DNA of 36,262 nt from Spraguea lophii. Lineage: Eukaryota; Microsporidia; Spragueidae. This document shows, one piece after another, positions 1 to 10,250 of this stretch. A model generated the notes under the pieces. The model was not told the origin of the DNA and made no database searches. It saw only the letters and a list, made by a program, of their open reading frames with translations. The stretch is taken from NCBI GenBank assembly GCA_001887945.1, contig LDOQ01000367.1, positions 1-36,262 on the forward strand. Direction: 5' to 3'. Both the position numbers and the translations under genes were made by a program. Within the stretch, counting starts at the first letter, position 1; each line of letters begins with the position of its first letter.

Positions 1-266
1 ACAGAAGGAGAAGAAGGAATGAACCCGAGGAAACCAAATCTAGTGATGAAGACGAAGATTTTAATATAGATGATGATAGTAGTGACCTCGTTGAAGAGAG
101 TGATTTCGATGTAGCTGATATAAATTTTGATGATACAGACAGCATTTTTGATAGTGATAGCAGCTCTTTACCACCACCATTACCAAGTGAATATCCATTA
201 GATAATGAAGCAAACCTCACTGCATATTTTAGAAGACACGGAATGCTCAGGGATGATCGAAATTAA
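1..266 (+). CDS. C-terminal fragment of a tail-conserved membrane protein family (partial)
   Basis: This is the last 88 codons of a gene that starts before the window; the frame begins at base 3 and the TAA is at 264-266. It encodes the same cytoplasmic tail as the full-length paralogs at 2281 and 4573: an arginine run, an acidic Asp/Glu/Ser-rich stretch, a PPPLPSEYP motif and a conserved ending RDDRN. It differs from them by a few substitutions near the end (TAYFRRHGML where the others have IAYYKRHGLL). Its 3' flank matches that of the 4573 gene, which places both at the same position of a tandem 6 kb duplication. The ectodomain and transmembrane segment lie outside the window. Function is unknown. 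Confidence 0.85.
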   Translation, partial: RRRRRNEPEETKSSDEDEDFNIDDDSSDLVEESDFDVADINFDDTDSIFDSDSSSLPPPLPSEYPLDNEANLTAYFRRHGMLRDDRN

Positions 267-402
267 ATTTTAAAGGTTTTTTAAAACTTTGTTATTTTTA
301 TATACAAAATATTTATATTTAATTATACCATGTTCTATTTAAAGAAATAATATATACATTCGATTTTAAAAATAGTTCTTGTTTGTAATATTCCATAAAT
401 AA

Positions 403-924
403 TATATATTCTTTATTTTTTTACGAATGAAACTTTTATTTATCAAAGCTTCCTGGCCGGTTGCGGCCTACCATGGTCTGTGACCTTCGGTTCCTCGAGC
501 GAAATTAAGCTTGTACTAACTGGTTTCACTACATATATGCATTAATCTCATCTTACCTTATGCTCCAGAGTGTTAGGATTTTGCGTATGGTGCGCGTCGC
601 CGCCCCCACTTCCAGCTCTTAAGGAATTCCCCGCCTCTTTCGTTGCATAGTATTGGCCGAGTCACAAATCAATACAGGGATTGCAACTACATCAGCTAAA
701 CACTACTTTAATCTAGTAGCGGGGCCGTCATACAAGGCACAGCTATGCTGCGCTATCGAAACCTCACCCACTCAACAACCTTTTTCTTCTCTTCTGCGTT
801 TATTATTATTATTTTTTTTTTGTTTTGAAAATTTTTTCTGGATGAGGGATTCGAACCCGCCAGGCTTGGGGTTTGGTTACCACCCCACGACCACTGGGCC
901 AGGCGGGACTTATATATTCTTTAT
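403..924. repeat. 14-bp target-site duplication flanking SINE copy a
   Basis: The sequence tatatattctttat occurs at 403-416 and again at 911-924, directly abutting the two ends of the SINE. It occurs once, uninterrupted, at 6178-6191 in the duplicated segment. Confidence 0.85.
417..910 (-). mobile_element. tRNA-headed SINE-like retroposon, young full-length copy (copy a)
   Basis: The element is 494 bp and reads on the minus strand. Its head, at the 910 end, is tRNA-like: a perfect A box (TGGCCCAGTGG, complement at 891-901) and a perfect B box (GGTTCGAATCC, complement at 847-857). The acceptor stem does not pair, so it is not a working tRNA gene. The 3' end is AT-rich and finishes in an A run (T run at 417-423). 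It is flanked by an exact 14-bp direct repeat, tatatattctttat, at 403-416 and 911-924. The other duplication unit has the unoccupied site at 6178-6191. Apparent ORFs inside (for example 653-931) have no ATG start and are not genes. Mobilisation by a LINE in trans is inferred from the family of structures; no reverse transcriptase is present here. Confidence 0.85.
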
Positions 925-1483
925 GGTTTAAATTATATCTATCATAATAATATTTAACATTTCTCATGAAATATAAAATTCCAAAATATTTTTATTTGTT
1001 TCAAATAAATTTGTATATTTTCCAAATAGGTTTTACTTATATTATAAATAAATGTGTCTGATAGGTAAATTAAAAACTATATGCCAATTCCTTCTAAAAT
1101 AAAAATTACTCCGTTGATTGTCTTGGATTAAACATCACTCTGTTTTTAATATAAATCAATTTTGTTTTTTACCCAAAATAATAATTATTGAAAATCGATG
1201 TTAGATATAATGATGTAAAAGAAGAATTAAAATAAATGATTGATAAACATATTTAAAAAAAATTATAACATTAGAATTTATAATTGGTTAATCATAAACT
1301 TTGAACGGATATAAAAAAATAAATAAAGATGGTTCTTGTCCAGATAACTTCTTTTAAAGATATAAAAATTTAAAATTAGATATAATAATGCATAGGATTC
1401 TCAAAAAAAATTTCATTGTTTTTATACTTAATTTTTTTTATTAAAAATATATCTTACTATAAAAACAAAAACAAAGTTATTTT
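925..1483. other. Non-coding stretch, older part of the duplicated segment
   Basis: No ORF of note. The sequence is homologous to about 6192-7467 in the second duplication unit. That copy differs by an extra 208 bp near 6244 and by an inserted SINE at 6640. The 1163-1180 area corresponds to the unoccupied target of that second SINE. Confidence 0.6.
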
Positions 1484-1930
1484 CAATGACACTTTTATTT
1501 ATTGAAATTTCCTGATTGGTTGTGGTATATAAACTTTGGTTCCTAAGCATATTTAAATTTGTACTAACTGGTTCAGTTACATATATATATTAATCCCACT
1601 TTCCTTTATATTACAAAATGCTAAGATTTTGCGTATGGTACATGTTATCGCACATTCCCTTTTGTTAAAGATTCTCAATCTTTTTCTTGAGATAATATTA
1701 GCCGAATTATAGATCAGTACAGATATAATATCTACATCAACCCATACTACTTTAACCTGGTAATGCTATTGTAAAAAGCAGAATTAATACCATGTCATTG
1801 GACTTTCACTCACTCGGCAATCTTTTTTTTCTCTCTTCTATCTTCTAGTCTTTTTTGAAAATTCTTCCGGGCGGTAATTCGAAAGTATTAGACTTGCCTT
1901 CGGTTGGCATCCCACAAGTATTCAAGCAAA
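1484..1930 (-). mobile_element. Degenerate SINE copy b
   Basis: It aligns along its length with the young SINE copies: the cttttattta 3' end, the ctaactggtt core, the gattttgcgtatgg block and the attcgaa B-box remnant. It carries many substitutions and a degraded tRNA-like head. It sits at the same place as copy e (7468-7920), about 5984 bp away, so it was present before the segmental duplication. Confidence 0.7.
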
Positions 1931-2280
1931 TAAATTTTGGAAGATTTATTTTAAAACAATCCTATCTAATTTTTTTGAACGCCTATATAACTAAATCGGG
2001 GATCTCAGTATGTTAAAACAATAAAAAACTATATTAATAACTAATCATGTATAATATTTATTAATGTTTTTTTATAAAATAAATAAAATCACATAAAAAA
2101 ATTTTCAATATTTATTTTTTTAACAAATTTATTAAATTCGATACAATATTATTAAAAATTAAACGAAAAGCATTATATAATTTTAATTTTAAACATATAA
2201 TTTTACGTAATAAATCTTCTATTAAAAAACGCCAAGAATATTGATTTTTTTATTTTAAATAATAATATTCGAAGGAAGGC

Positions 2281-3741
2281 ATGAGTAATTTTTTAAATTT
2301 ATTTATAATATTTATAACTTTAAATTATAATATTTTCCTAAACAATATTAAGGCAACAAACAGTAATACTCTCAAGAAAGGATCAAAAAAGGTATTAACA
2401 TTAGAAAATATTCAGGATGAAAAATATGAAATTCATGGTAAAATTCGATATTATTCGCTATCTTCTGGAATTCAAACAAAACATGTAAAAATCACTGAAA
2501 TAGAATATGATGGTATTAGTATTCAATTTATGGACAAAGACCGTTTACCTATTAATATAAACGAATCCGAGTTTCATAGAATAATAAATGGAGATTTAAA
2601 ACCAAATGTTCGCGATTATTATTTTGAAATTCTTTCAGCAGTTTTTAAAATAACGGCATTTATTGGAAAGCAATGTTTTCGTACAACATTGTGGTGTAAT
2701 ACTTACCATTCGAAACCATTAAAGATTTCCACCTCATTACGTGATCAACTTCTCAAATCATTTCATCTCCTTGAGTCGAATTCGTGTTATAAATTCATAG
2801 CTCTCCCATTGAATTATTTTGATAGTATCGCATATTCTAATTCAGAATGTTCAGAAAATCAAAATATATATGATGTAAATGTTTTAAAACCTAAGCAAAA
2901 ACTACATATTTTGGATGATTTAACAATTAATAAGAATTCAAAAATATATAATATCAATCATTTTAGATTTGATCATGTTGATTCGGAATTATATACTAAA
3001 ATTTATTATAAGACAAGTGATCATGGGTTGATTGAAGGATATATTGGAAAAAATACAAACCAGTGCAACATGAATGAAAACGTATTGGTTTTTTGTACAA
3101 AAACAAATAAACCACAAAATGATAATAATAACAATACAATACAAAATGAAAATAATTTAAAAAATCAAAGTGTACCGGAGAATATATTAAAAACAACTAT
3201 AACATCGTATAATACACAAATAGACAAAGTTAAAAAGTCAAATCTTGATTTGATAAATAATAAATGCGAGCATTGTCAAAATAATGTTGAAATCAACGAA
3301 ACACAAACAAATCTAAACAACTTGAATACGAAAGATTGTGAAGAATCAAAGAAAGAAAAGAAGAAAGAAGAACGCCACGCGTTTGTAACTTATGTTATAT
3401 GCATTGGGGGTTTTGTTACTCTTGTTATATCTTTTATTATTCATTGTGTTTATAAGTTTATGAGGTGGTGGAGGAACAGAAGGAGAAGAAGGAATGAACC
3501 CGAGGAAACCAAATCTAGTGATGAAGACGAAGATTTTAATATAGATGATGATAGTAGTGACCTCGTTGAAGAGAGTGATTTCGATGTAGCTGATATAAAT
3601 TTCGATGATACAGACAGTATTTTTGATAGTGATAGCAGCTCTTTACCACCACCATTACCAAGTGAGTATCCATTAGATAATGAAGCAAACCTCATTGCAT
3701 ATTATAAAAGACATGGATTGCTCAGAGATGATCGAAATTAA
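2281..3741 (+). CDS. Secreted/type I membrane protein with conserved acidic tail (family member A)
   Basis: I do not recognise this 486-aa protein; it is probably lineage-specific. Residues 1-25 form a hydrophobic signal peptide (NFLNLFIIFITL). Residues about 26-360 form an Asn-rich ectodomain with scattered cysteines, ending in a lysine/glutamate-rich segment. A transmembrane helix covers about 368-391, followed by an RWW motif and an arginine run (395-404), consistent with a stop-transfer signal. The 80-residue tail is strongly acidic and contains PPPLPSEYP. The predicted topology is type I with an extracellular N-terminus. From base 3272 through the stop, the gene is nearly identical to the 4573 paralog, while the ectodomains differ clearly. 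A surface role is inferred from topology only. The start was chosen because the signal peptide begins there and the other paralogs share it. Confidence 0.85.
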   Translation: MSNFLNLFIIFITLNYNIFLNNIKATNSNTLKKGSKKVLTLENIQDEKYEIHGKIRYYSLSSGIQTKHVKITEIEYDGISIQFMDKDRLPININESEFHRIINGDLKPNVRDYYFEILSAVFKITAFIGKQCFRTTLWCNTYHSKPLKISTSLRDQLLKSFHLLESNSCYKFIALPLNYFDSIAYSNSECSENQNIYDVNVLKPKQKLHILDDLTINKNSKIYNINHFRFDHVDSELYTKIYYKTSDHGLIEGYIGKNTNQCNMNENVLVFCTKTNKPQNDNNNNTIQNENNLKNQSVPENILKTTITSYNTQIDKVKKSNLDLINNKCEHCQNNVEINETQTNLNNLNTKDCEESKKEKKKEERHAFVTYVICIGGFVTLVISFIIHCVYKFMRWWRNRRRRRNEPEETKSSDEDEDFNIDDDSSDLVEESDFDVADINFDDTDSIFDSDSSSLPPPLPSEYPLDNEANLIAYYKRHGLLRDDRN

Positions 3742-3827
3742 ATTCTAAAGGTTTTTTAAAACTTTGTTATTTTTATATACAAAATATTTATATTTAATTA
3801 TATCATATTTCTATTTTTTTATTAATA

Positions 3828-4270
3828 AAACTTTTATTTATCGAAGGTCCTGCGGCCATTATATATAACCTTTGGTTCCGAAAAATATTTAAGCTTATAT
3901 TAAACAATTTTGCTATATATATGTATTAATCGCATTTATCTTATGCTCTAGAACGTTAGGATTTTACGTATGGTACACGTCACCATTCATTCCCAATTTT
4001 TTAACGACTCACAATCTCTTTCCTGAAATAATATTGGCAGAATTATAAATCAATACAGAGATTGTATATACACCAATTAAATCTGCTTTAATATAGTAAC
4101 GGGCTATTGTACAAAACACATTTAATACCATGTACCGAACGCTTACCTATTTAACACCCTTTTTCTTCTTCTCTTCGACATTTTATTCCTTTTTGAAAAT
4201 TCTTCTGGATTCGAAAGCATTAAAGTTTGGATTTGTTTACCATCCACGAATATTCAACTAAGTGAGGTGT
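3828..4270 (-). mobile_element. Degenerate SINE copy c
   Basis: It starts with the family 3' end (taaaacttttatttatcgaa), keeps the core cognate of ggttccg and ggattttacgtatgg, and ends in a decayed tRNA-like head with gattcgaa still visible. It follows gene A by about 85 bp. The homologous copy f follows gene C at the same distance, so it predates the duplication. It fills most of the 830-bp gap between genes A and B. Confidence 0.7.
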
Positions 4271-4572
4271 TTTGAACGATTATTTTTAAATGGTCTTATC
4301 TAATATTTTTGAGCATCTGTGTAATCAAACCAGGGATCAATTATATGTTAAAACAATAAAAAAATTAAATAATTTTTTTTTTCAAAATAAAATTTTCGAA
4401 TATTTATTTTTTTAACAAATTTACAAAATTAAATACAATATTATATAAAACCAAATGAACAGCAGTATATATTCTAAATTTTAAATATATAATTTTATAT
4501 AATGAATCTTCTATTAAAAAATGTCAAGAAGATTGATTTTTTTATTTTAAATAATAATGTGCGAAGCCAGGC

Positions 4573-6030
4573 ATGGTGAATTTTTTAAATTTATTTATAA
4601 TATTTATAACTTTAAATTATGATGGTTTTCTACATAATATTAAAGCAACAAACAATAATTCCTTTAAGAGAAAAACAAAACATGTATTAACATTAGAAAA
4701 TATTCAGGAAGAAAAATATGAAATTAATGGTCAAATTGTATATTATTTGCCGAATTTGATAATTCAAATAAAAGATATGAAAATCACAGAAATAGAATAT
4801 GATGGTATTGAGATTGAATTTGCAGATGAGAATTATTCACCTATTAATATAAAAGAATCAGAATTTTATAGAATAATGAGCGAGGATTTAAAATCACCCG
4901 ATAGTAATTATTATTTTAGAATCATCTCAATTGTTTTTAAAATAACAGCAATCATTGGGGAACAATGTTTCCGTACAACATTATGGTATAGTACTTACAT
5001 TTCGAAACCACTAAAAATTTCTGCCGTGGTACACTCACAATTTGACGAGTCATTGCGTTTCCTTACATCAGATTATTGTAATACATACATAACTATCCCA
5101 TCAAACTGTTTTGATAATATCGCATATTCTAATTCGGAATATTCAGAAAATCAAAAAATAAACGATGTCAATGTTTTAGAATCGGGGAATGTAAAATATC
5201 CTTTATTTAATTTAACAATTAATAAAAATACCCAAATATATAATATTGATTATTGTAAATTTAACCTTGTTTATTCAGATCTATATACTAAAATTTATTG
5301 TAAGACAAGTAATCATGAAATAAGTGAAGGATATATTGGAGAGGGTATTAATCAATATAACGTAAATGAAAAAATATTATTTTTCTGTACAGAAATGAAT
5401 AAACAACAAGATGAAAATATTAACAATACGATACAAAATAAAAATAATTTAAAAAATCAAAGTATACCAGAAAATATATTAAAAACAATTATAACATCGT
5501 ATAATACACAAATAGATGAAGTTAAAAATGCAAATCTTGATTTAATAAATAAATGTCAGAATTGTCAAAATAATGTTGAAATCAACGAAACACAAACAAA
5601 TCTAAACAACTTGAATACGAAAGATTGTGAAGAATCAAAGAAAGAAAAGAAGAAAGAAGAACGCCACGCGTTTGTAACTTATGTTATATGCATTGGGGGT
5701 TTTGTTACTCTTGTTATATCTTTTATTATTCATTGTGTTTATAAGTTTGTGAGGTGGTGGAGGAACAGAAGGAGAAGAAGGAATGAGCCCAAGGAAGCCA
5801 AATCTAGTGATGAAGACGAAGATTTTAATATAGATGATGATAGTAGTGGCCTCGTTGAAGAGAGTGATTTTGATGTAGCTGATATAAATTTCGATGATAC
5901 AGACAGTATTTTTGATACTGATAGCAGCCCTTTACCACCACCATTACCAAGTGAGTATCCATTAGATAATGAAGCAAACCTCATTGCATATTATAAAAGA
6001 CATGGATTGCTCAGAGATGATCGAAATTAA
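4573..6030 (+). CDS. Secreted/type I membrane protein with conserved acidic tail (family member B)
   Basis: This 485-aa paralog of the 2281 gene has the same architecture: signal peptide (1-25), Asn-rich ectodomain, Glu/Lys-rich juxtamembrane segment, transmembrane helix (about 367-390), RWW plus arginine run, acidic tail and PPPLPSEYP, ending RDDRN. Ectodomain residues are only partly shared with A. Conserved blocks include VLTLENIQ, EIEYDGI, ESEF, CFRTTLW and YSNSE. By contrast, the last 470 coding bases and about 65 bases of 3' flank differ from A at only about nine positions by eye, with no indels. The ORF is intact. Function is unknown. The sharp change in similarity suggests gene conversion of the tail. 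Confidence 0.85.
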   Translation: MVNFLNLFIIFITLNYDGFLHNIKATNNNSFKRKTKHVLTLENIQEEKYEINGQIVYYLPNLIIQIKDMKITEIEYDGIEIEFADENYSPINIKESEFYRIMSEDLKSPDSNYYFRIISIVFKITAIIGEQCFRTTLWYSTYISKPLKISAVVHSQFDESLRFLTSDYCNTYITIPSNCFDNIAYSNSEYSENQKINDVNVLESGNVKYPLFNLTINKNTQIYNIDYCKFNLVYSDLYTKIYCKTSNHEISEGYIGEGINQYNVNEKILFFCTEMNKQQDENINNTIQNKNNLKNQSIPENILKTIITSYNTQIDEVKNANLDLINKCQNCQNNVEINETQTNLNNLNTKDCEESKKEKKKEERHAFVTYVICIGGFVTLVISFIIHCVYKFVRWWRNRRRRRNEPKEAKSSDEDEDFNIDDDSSGLVEESDFDVADINFDDTDSIFDTDSSPLPPPLPSEYPLDNEANLIAYYKRHGLLRDDRN

Positions 6031-6639
6031 ATTCTAAAGGTTTTTTAAAACTTTGTTATTTTTATATACAAAATATTTATATTTAATTGTATCATACTTC
6101 TATTTAAAGAAATAATATAGACATTCGATTTTAAAAAAAATTTTACTTGTAATTAGTTTGTAATAAACCATAAATAATATATATTCTTTATGATTTAAAT
6201 TGTATACATCATAATAATATTTACCATTTCCTATGAAATATAATCTTGGTCTGGAATCTTTGAGACGTGATCATTCTAAGGGAGTAAAAACTTTCTAAAT
6301 AAGGTTTTTAGACGCTGAGCTATTCTAATCATATTTATCTCCAATTCCTAATCTTTATTATCCGTGGAATGTAATAATTATGAGGCTTTAGTAATACGTG
6401 AGTGTAATGTTTTTCTTATTTTGGTAAAAAATAAAAAACCATGGAATATAAAATTTCAGATTATTTTTATTTATATAAAGTAAATTTGTATATTTTTTCA
6501 AATAAGTTTTGCTTGTATTATAAATAATTCTATCTGATATATAAATTAAAAAACTATACACCAATTCTATCAAGTATCTAACCATTTTTTTAAAAATATC
6601 TTAGGCTAAACATTATTTTATTTTTTAACTGGAAATAAT
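6031..6639. other. Non-coding flank of the duplicated segment with an extra 208-bp block
   Basis: 6031-6243 matches the 3' flank of the partial gene at 267-970 minus its SINE. A block of about 208 bp (6244-6451) then has no counterpart in the first unit. It is bounded by near-identical 11-mers, atgaaatataa (6233-6243) and atggaatataa (6441-6451). Homology resumes afterwards. No credible ORF is present. Confidence 0.6.
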
Positions 6640-7134
6640 TTTTTTTTACGAATAAAACTTTTATTTATCAAAGTTTCCTGGCTGGTTGCGGCCTACCATG
6701 GTCTGTGACCTTCGGTTCCTCGAGCGACATTAAACTTGTACTAACTGGTTTCGCTACAGATATGCATTAATCTCATCTTACCTTATGCTCCAGAGTGTTA
6801 GGATTTTGCGTATGGTGCGCGTCGCCGCCCCCACTTCCAGCTCTTAAGGAATTCCCAGCCTCTTTCGTTGCATAGTATTGGCCGAGTCACAAATCAATAC
6901 AGGGATTGCAACTACATCAGCTAAACACTACTTTAATCTAGTAGCGGGGTCGTCATACAAGGCACAGCTATGCTGCACTATCGAAACCTCACCCACTCAA
7001 CAACCTTTTTCTTCTCTTCTCCGTTTATTATTATTCTTTTTTTTTTGTTTTGAAAATTTTTCTGGATGAGGGATTCGAACCCGCCAGGCTTGGGGTTTGG
7101 TTACCACCCCACGACCACTGGGCCAGGCGGGACT
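6640..7134 (-). mobile_element. tRNA-headed SINE-like retroposon, young full-length copy (copy d)
   Basis: This 495-bp element is nearly identical to copy a. The perfect B-box complement lies at 7071-7081 and the perfect A-box complement at 7115-7125, so Pol III transcription would run leftward. A 12-bp direct repeat, actggaaataat, flanks it at 6628-6639 and 7135-7146. The homologous position in the first duplication unit (about 1163-1175, acccaaaataat) is unoccupied. The ORF-like stretch inside lacks an ATG start and is not a gene. Confidence 0.85.
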
Positions 7135-7467
7135 ACTGGAAATAATAATTATTGAAAATATATGTCAGATATAATGATTTGAAAGAAGAATTAAAAATAG
7201 ATAATTGATATAACATATTTAAAAAGAAAATAATAACATTATTATAATTGGTTAATTATAAATCTTGAATGAATATAAAAAATAAATAAAGATAGTTCTT
7301 GTCTAGATAACTTTTTTTTCAAGCTACGAAAATTTAAAATAGGATATAATAAAAATATAGTAATAAAACATAAAATTTTTTTTGAAAATTTTATTGTGCT
7401 TTTCCGTTTATCTCTTCTTTATTAAAAATAGATCTTATTATAAGAACAAAATAAAGTTATTTTTTAA

Positions 7468-7920
7468 TGACCTTTTACTTATAAGGGTTCCTAGTTGGCT
7501 GTGGTATATATGGCTCCTAAAATATATTTAATTTGTATTAACTGGTTTTATTATAGATATACATTAATCTTATTTTTCCTTATATTCCAGAGCGTTGAAA
7601 TTTTGCGTATGATGCACGTTGCCGGCCTTTCCCGTTGTTTTTATAAATTCCCGACATCTTCCATGAGGTAATATTGGCCGAATTATAGATCAATATAGAA
7701 ACTGCAATTATACTAGCCCAATACTATTTTAATCTAATAATGGCCTATTACTGTACACGACACAGTTAATACCGCACCATTGAACTCCCACCCACCCAGC
7801 AACATTTGTCTTCTTCTATCTTCTAGCCTTTTTGAAAATTCTTCCGGGCGGTGATTCGAAAGTATTAGACTTGCGCTTCGGTTGGCATCCCCCAAGTATT
7901 CAAGCAAATAGATTTTGGAA
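7468..7920 (-). mobile_element. Degenerate SINE copy e
   Basis: It aligns with copy b at the equivalent position of the first unit. Both share the altered head gggcggt(g/a)attcgaaagt and a near-identical right flank through about 8060. The tRNA-like A box is lost. It is an old insertion copied by the segmental duplication. Confidence 0.7.
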
Positions 7921-8276
7921 GATTTATTTTAAAACAATCCTATCTAATCTTTTTGAACGCCTATATAACTAAATCGGGGATCTCAGTATGTTAAAACAAT
8001 AAAAAACTATATTAATAACTAATCATGTATAATATTTATTAATGTTTTTTATAAAATAATAAAATCACATAAACAATTTTTTTAAAAACTTACAAAATTT
8101 TCTAATATTTATTTTTTTAAAAAACTACAAAATTAAATACCGTATTATATAAAATCGAATGAAAAACATTATATATTTTAAATTTTAAATATATAATTTT
8201 ACATGGCAAATCTTCGACTAAAAAATGTCAAGAATATTGATCTTTTTATTTTAAATAATAATATTCGAAGGAAGGC

Positions 8277-9718
8277 ATGACTAATTTTTTAAATTTATTT
8301 ATAATATTTATAGCTTTAAATTATGAAGGGTTTTTACATAATATTAAGGCAACAAATAATAAACTTATCAAGAGAGAAACAAAACATGTATTAACATTGG
8401 AAAATATTCAGGAAGAAAAATATGAAATCAGTGGTAAAATCCCAGTTCGTTTGTTGTCATATTCTACATGTGAAGAAAAATACGTGAAAATCACAAAAAT
8501 AGAATATGATGGTATTAAGATTCGATTTATGGACAAAAACAATTCACCTATTAATATAAATGAATCAGAATTTCATAGAATAATGGGTGGGGGTTTAAAA
8601 GCAAATGATCGTGATTATTATTTTAGAATTATCTCCGTTTTTTTTAGAGTAACAATATTTATTGAAAAAAAGTGTTTTCATACAGCCTTATGGTATGATT
8701 GTCTTTCAAAACCAATAAAGATTTCTACCTCGTTCTATGATCAGTTTACAGAACCATTTTATCTCCTCAATCAGAGTTTTTGTTATCATATATATCTCCC
8801 ATTAAATTATTTTGATAGTACCGCATCATCTAATTTGGAATGCTTAGAAAATAAAAATATATACGATGTAAATGTTCTAAAGTTTGGAAGGGGAAGATAT
8901 AGTTTACGTGATTTAACAATTTATAAAGATTCGAAAATATATAATATCAATCATTTTCGATTTGACCGTATGTATTCGAAACTATATACAAAAATTTATT
9001 GTGAGACAAACGACCATGGAATGATTGAAGGATATATTGGAAAGAATACAACCCAATGTAACATGAATGAAAACATATTAGTTTTCTATACAAAAACAAA
9101 TAAACCACAAGATGAAAACAATAACAATATATTACAAAATGAAAATAATTTAAAAAATCGAATTATATCAGAAAATAAATTAAAAACAACTATAACATCG
9201 TATAATACACAAAAAAATGAAGTCGAAAACCCAAATTCCGGTTTAATTAATAAATGTCATTGTTGTCAAAAAAGAGATTGAATCCAAAGAAACACAAGCA
9301 GATCCAGATGATTTGAATGCAAATAATATAGATGATCAAGATTGAATAGAAGAGTTAAATAAAAAAAGGTAATTATAATAGGTTTAATTTTTAATATTAG
9401 GTTTCGTGTAATTTTTGTCATATGTTTTATTATTTTTTATATTAAGAAGTTTATGAGATGGTTGAAAGAAGAAGGAGGAGAAAGAATGAACCTACAGAAG
9501 TAGTATCTGATGATGAAAACGAAGATTTTAATATAGATAATGATGATGATAGCGATTTCGATGTAGTTAATATAAATTTCGATGATGAAAATAGTATTTT
9601 TGATAGTGATAGCAGCCCTTTACCGCCATCACTACTCTGTGAGTATCCATTAAATAATGAAACAAACCTTACTGTATATTTTAAAAGACACGGACTATTT
9701 AGAGATGATCAAAATTAA
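8277..9718 (+). pseudogene. Broken paralog of the tail-conserved membrane protein family (member C)
   Basis: The first 334 codons (8277-9281) are open and encode the family signal peptide and ectodomain, closest by eye to member A in the central and later blocks. The frame then stops at 9279-9281. Homology continues in the next frame (IESKETQ and following), with further stops at 9343-9345 and 9370-9372. The transmembrane region is eroded. Another frame change joins the surviving acidic tail (9458-9718), which still ends in the family pattern RHGLFRDDQN. A secreted 334-aa soluble ectodomain could in principle still be made from the first part. The decayed transmembrane region argues for a pseudogene rather than a sequencing error. 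Confidence 0.8.
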
Positions 9719-9793
9719 AGTTTGAAAGCTTTTTAAAACTTGCTATTTTAATATATAAAATATTTATATTTAATTATAGCATATTTATATTTT

Positions 9794-10250
9794 CTTATTA
9801 ATGAAACTTTTATTTAATGAAGTTCATGACGACCATGGTATACAACCTTTGGTTCCTAAAAATATTTGTACTCGTATTGACTGATTTCGCTACATACACA
9901 CATTAATCTCATTTTCCCTTATACTCTGAACGTTAGAATCTTGTGTATGATGCACGTCGCAGTCCCCCCAACTTTTTAAAAACTCTCAACCTCTTTCTTG
10001 ATACAATATTGGCCGAGCCATAAATTAATGTTAAGATTGCAATTACAGCAGCAAAACATTACTTTAATATAGTAATAGGGTCACCATACATGATATAAGT
10101 AATACTACATCCTCTAACACCCCCCATTCAACAACTTTTCTCTCCTTTCTATTTTCTATTTTTTTATTTGAAAATTCTTCCGGATGAGGATTCGAACCTG
10201 TTAAGCTTGGAATTTGATTACCATCCCACGACCACTGGATCAAGCGGAAC
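9794..10250 (-). mobile_element. Degenerate SINE copy f
   Basis: It begins with the family 3' end (aatgaaacttttattta) and ends in a tRNA-like head. It keeps an exact B box (complement at 10188-10198) and a slightly altered A box (complement at 10232-10242, ccactggatca). It lies just downstream of pseudogene C and is the counterpart of copy c. The short ORF crossing it (10064-10297, minus) is SINE sequence, not a gene. Confidence 0.75.

Noticed and set aside
836..910. Possible functional tRNA gene at the SINE head
   Set aside because: A and B boxes are perfect but the acceptor arms do not pair and the anticodon arm has an oversized loop, so it is a tRNA-derived promoter rather than a tRNA.
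653..931. 92-codon open frame on the plus strand
   Set aside because: It lies inside SINE copy a, starts with TTG rather than ATG, and runs antisense to the tRNA-like head. The same stretch is repeated in copy d with a different end.
3450..3695. 81-codon minus-strand ORF, repeated at 5739-5984
   Set aside because: It is the antisense shadow of the conserved acidic tail; it recurs because the tails are duplicated.
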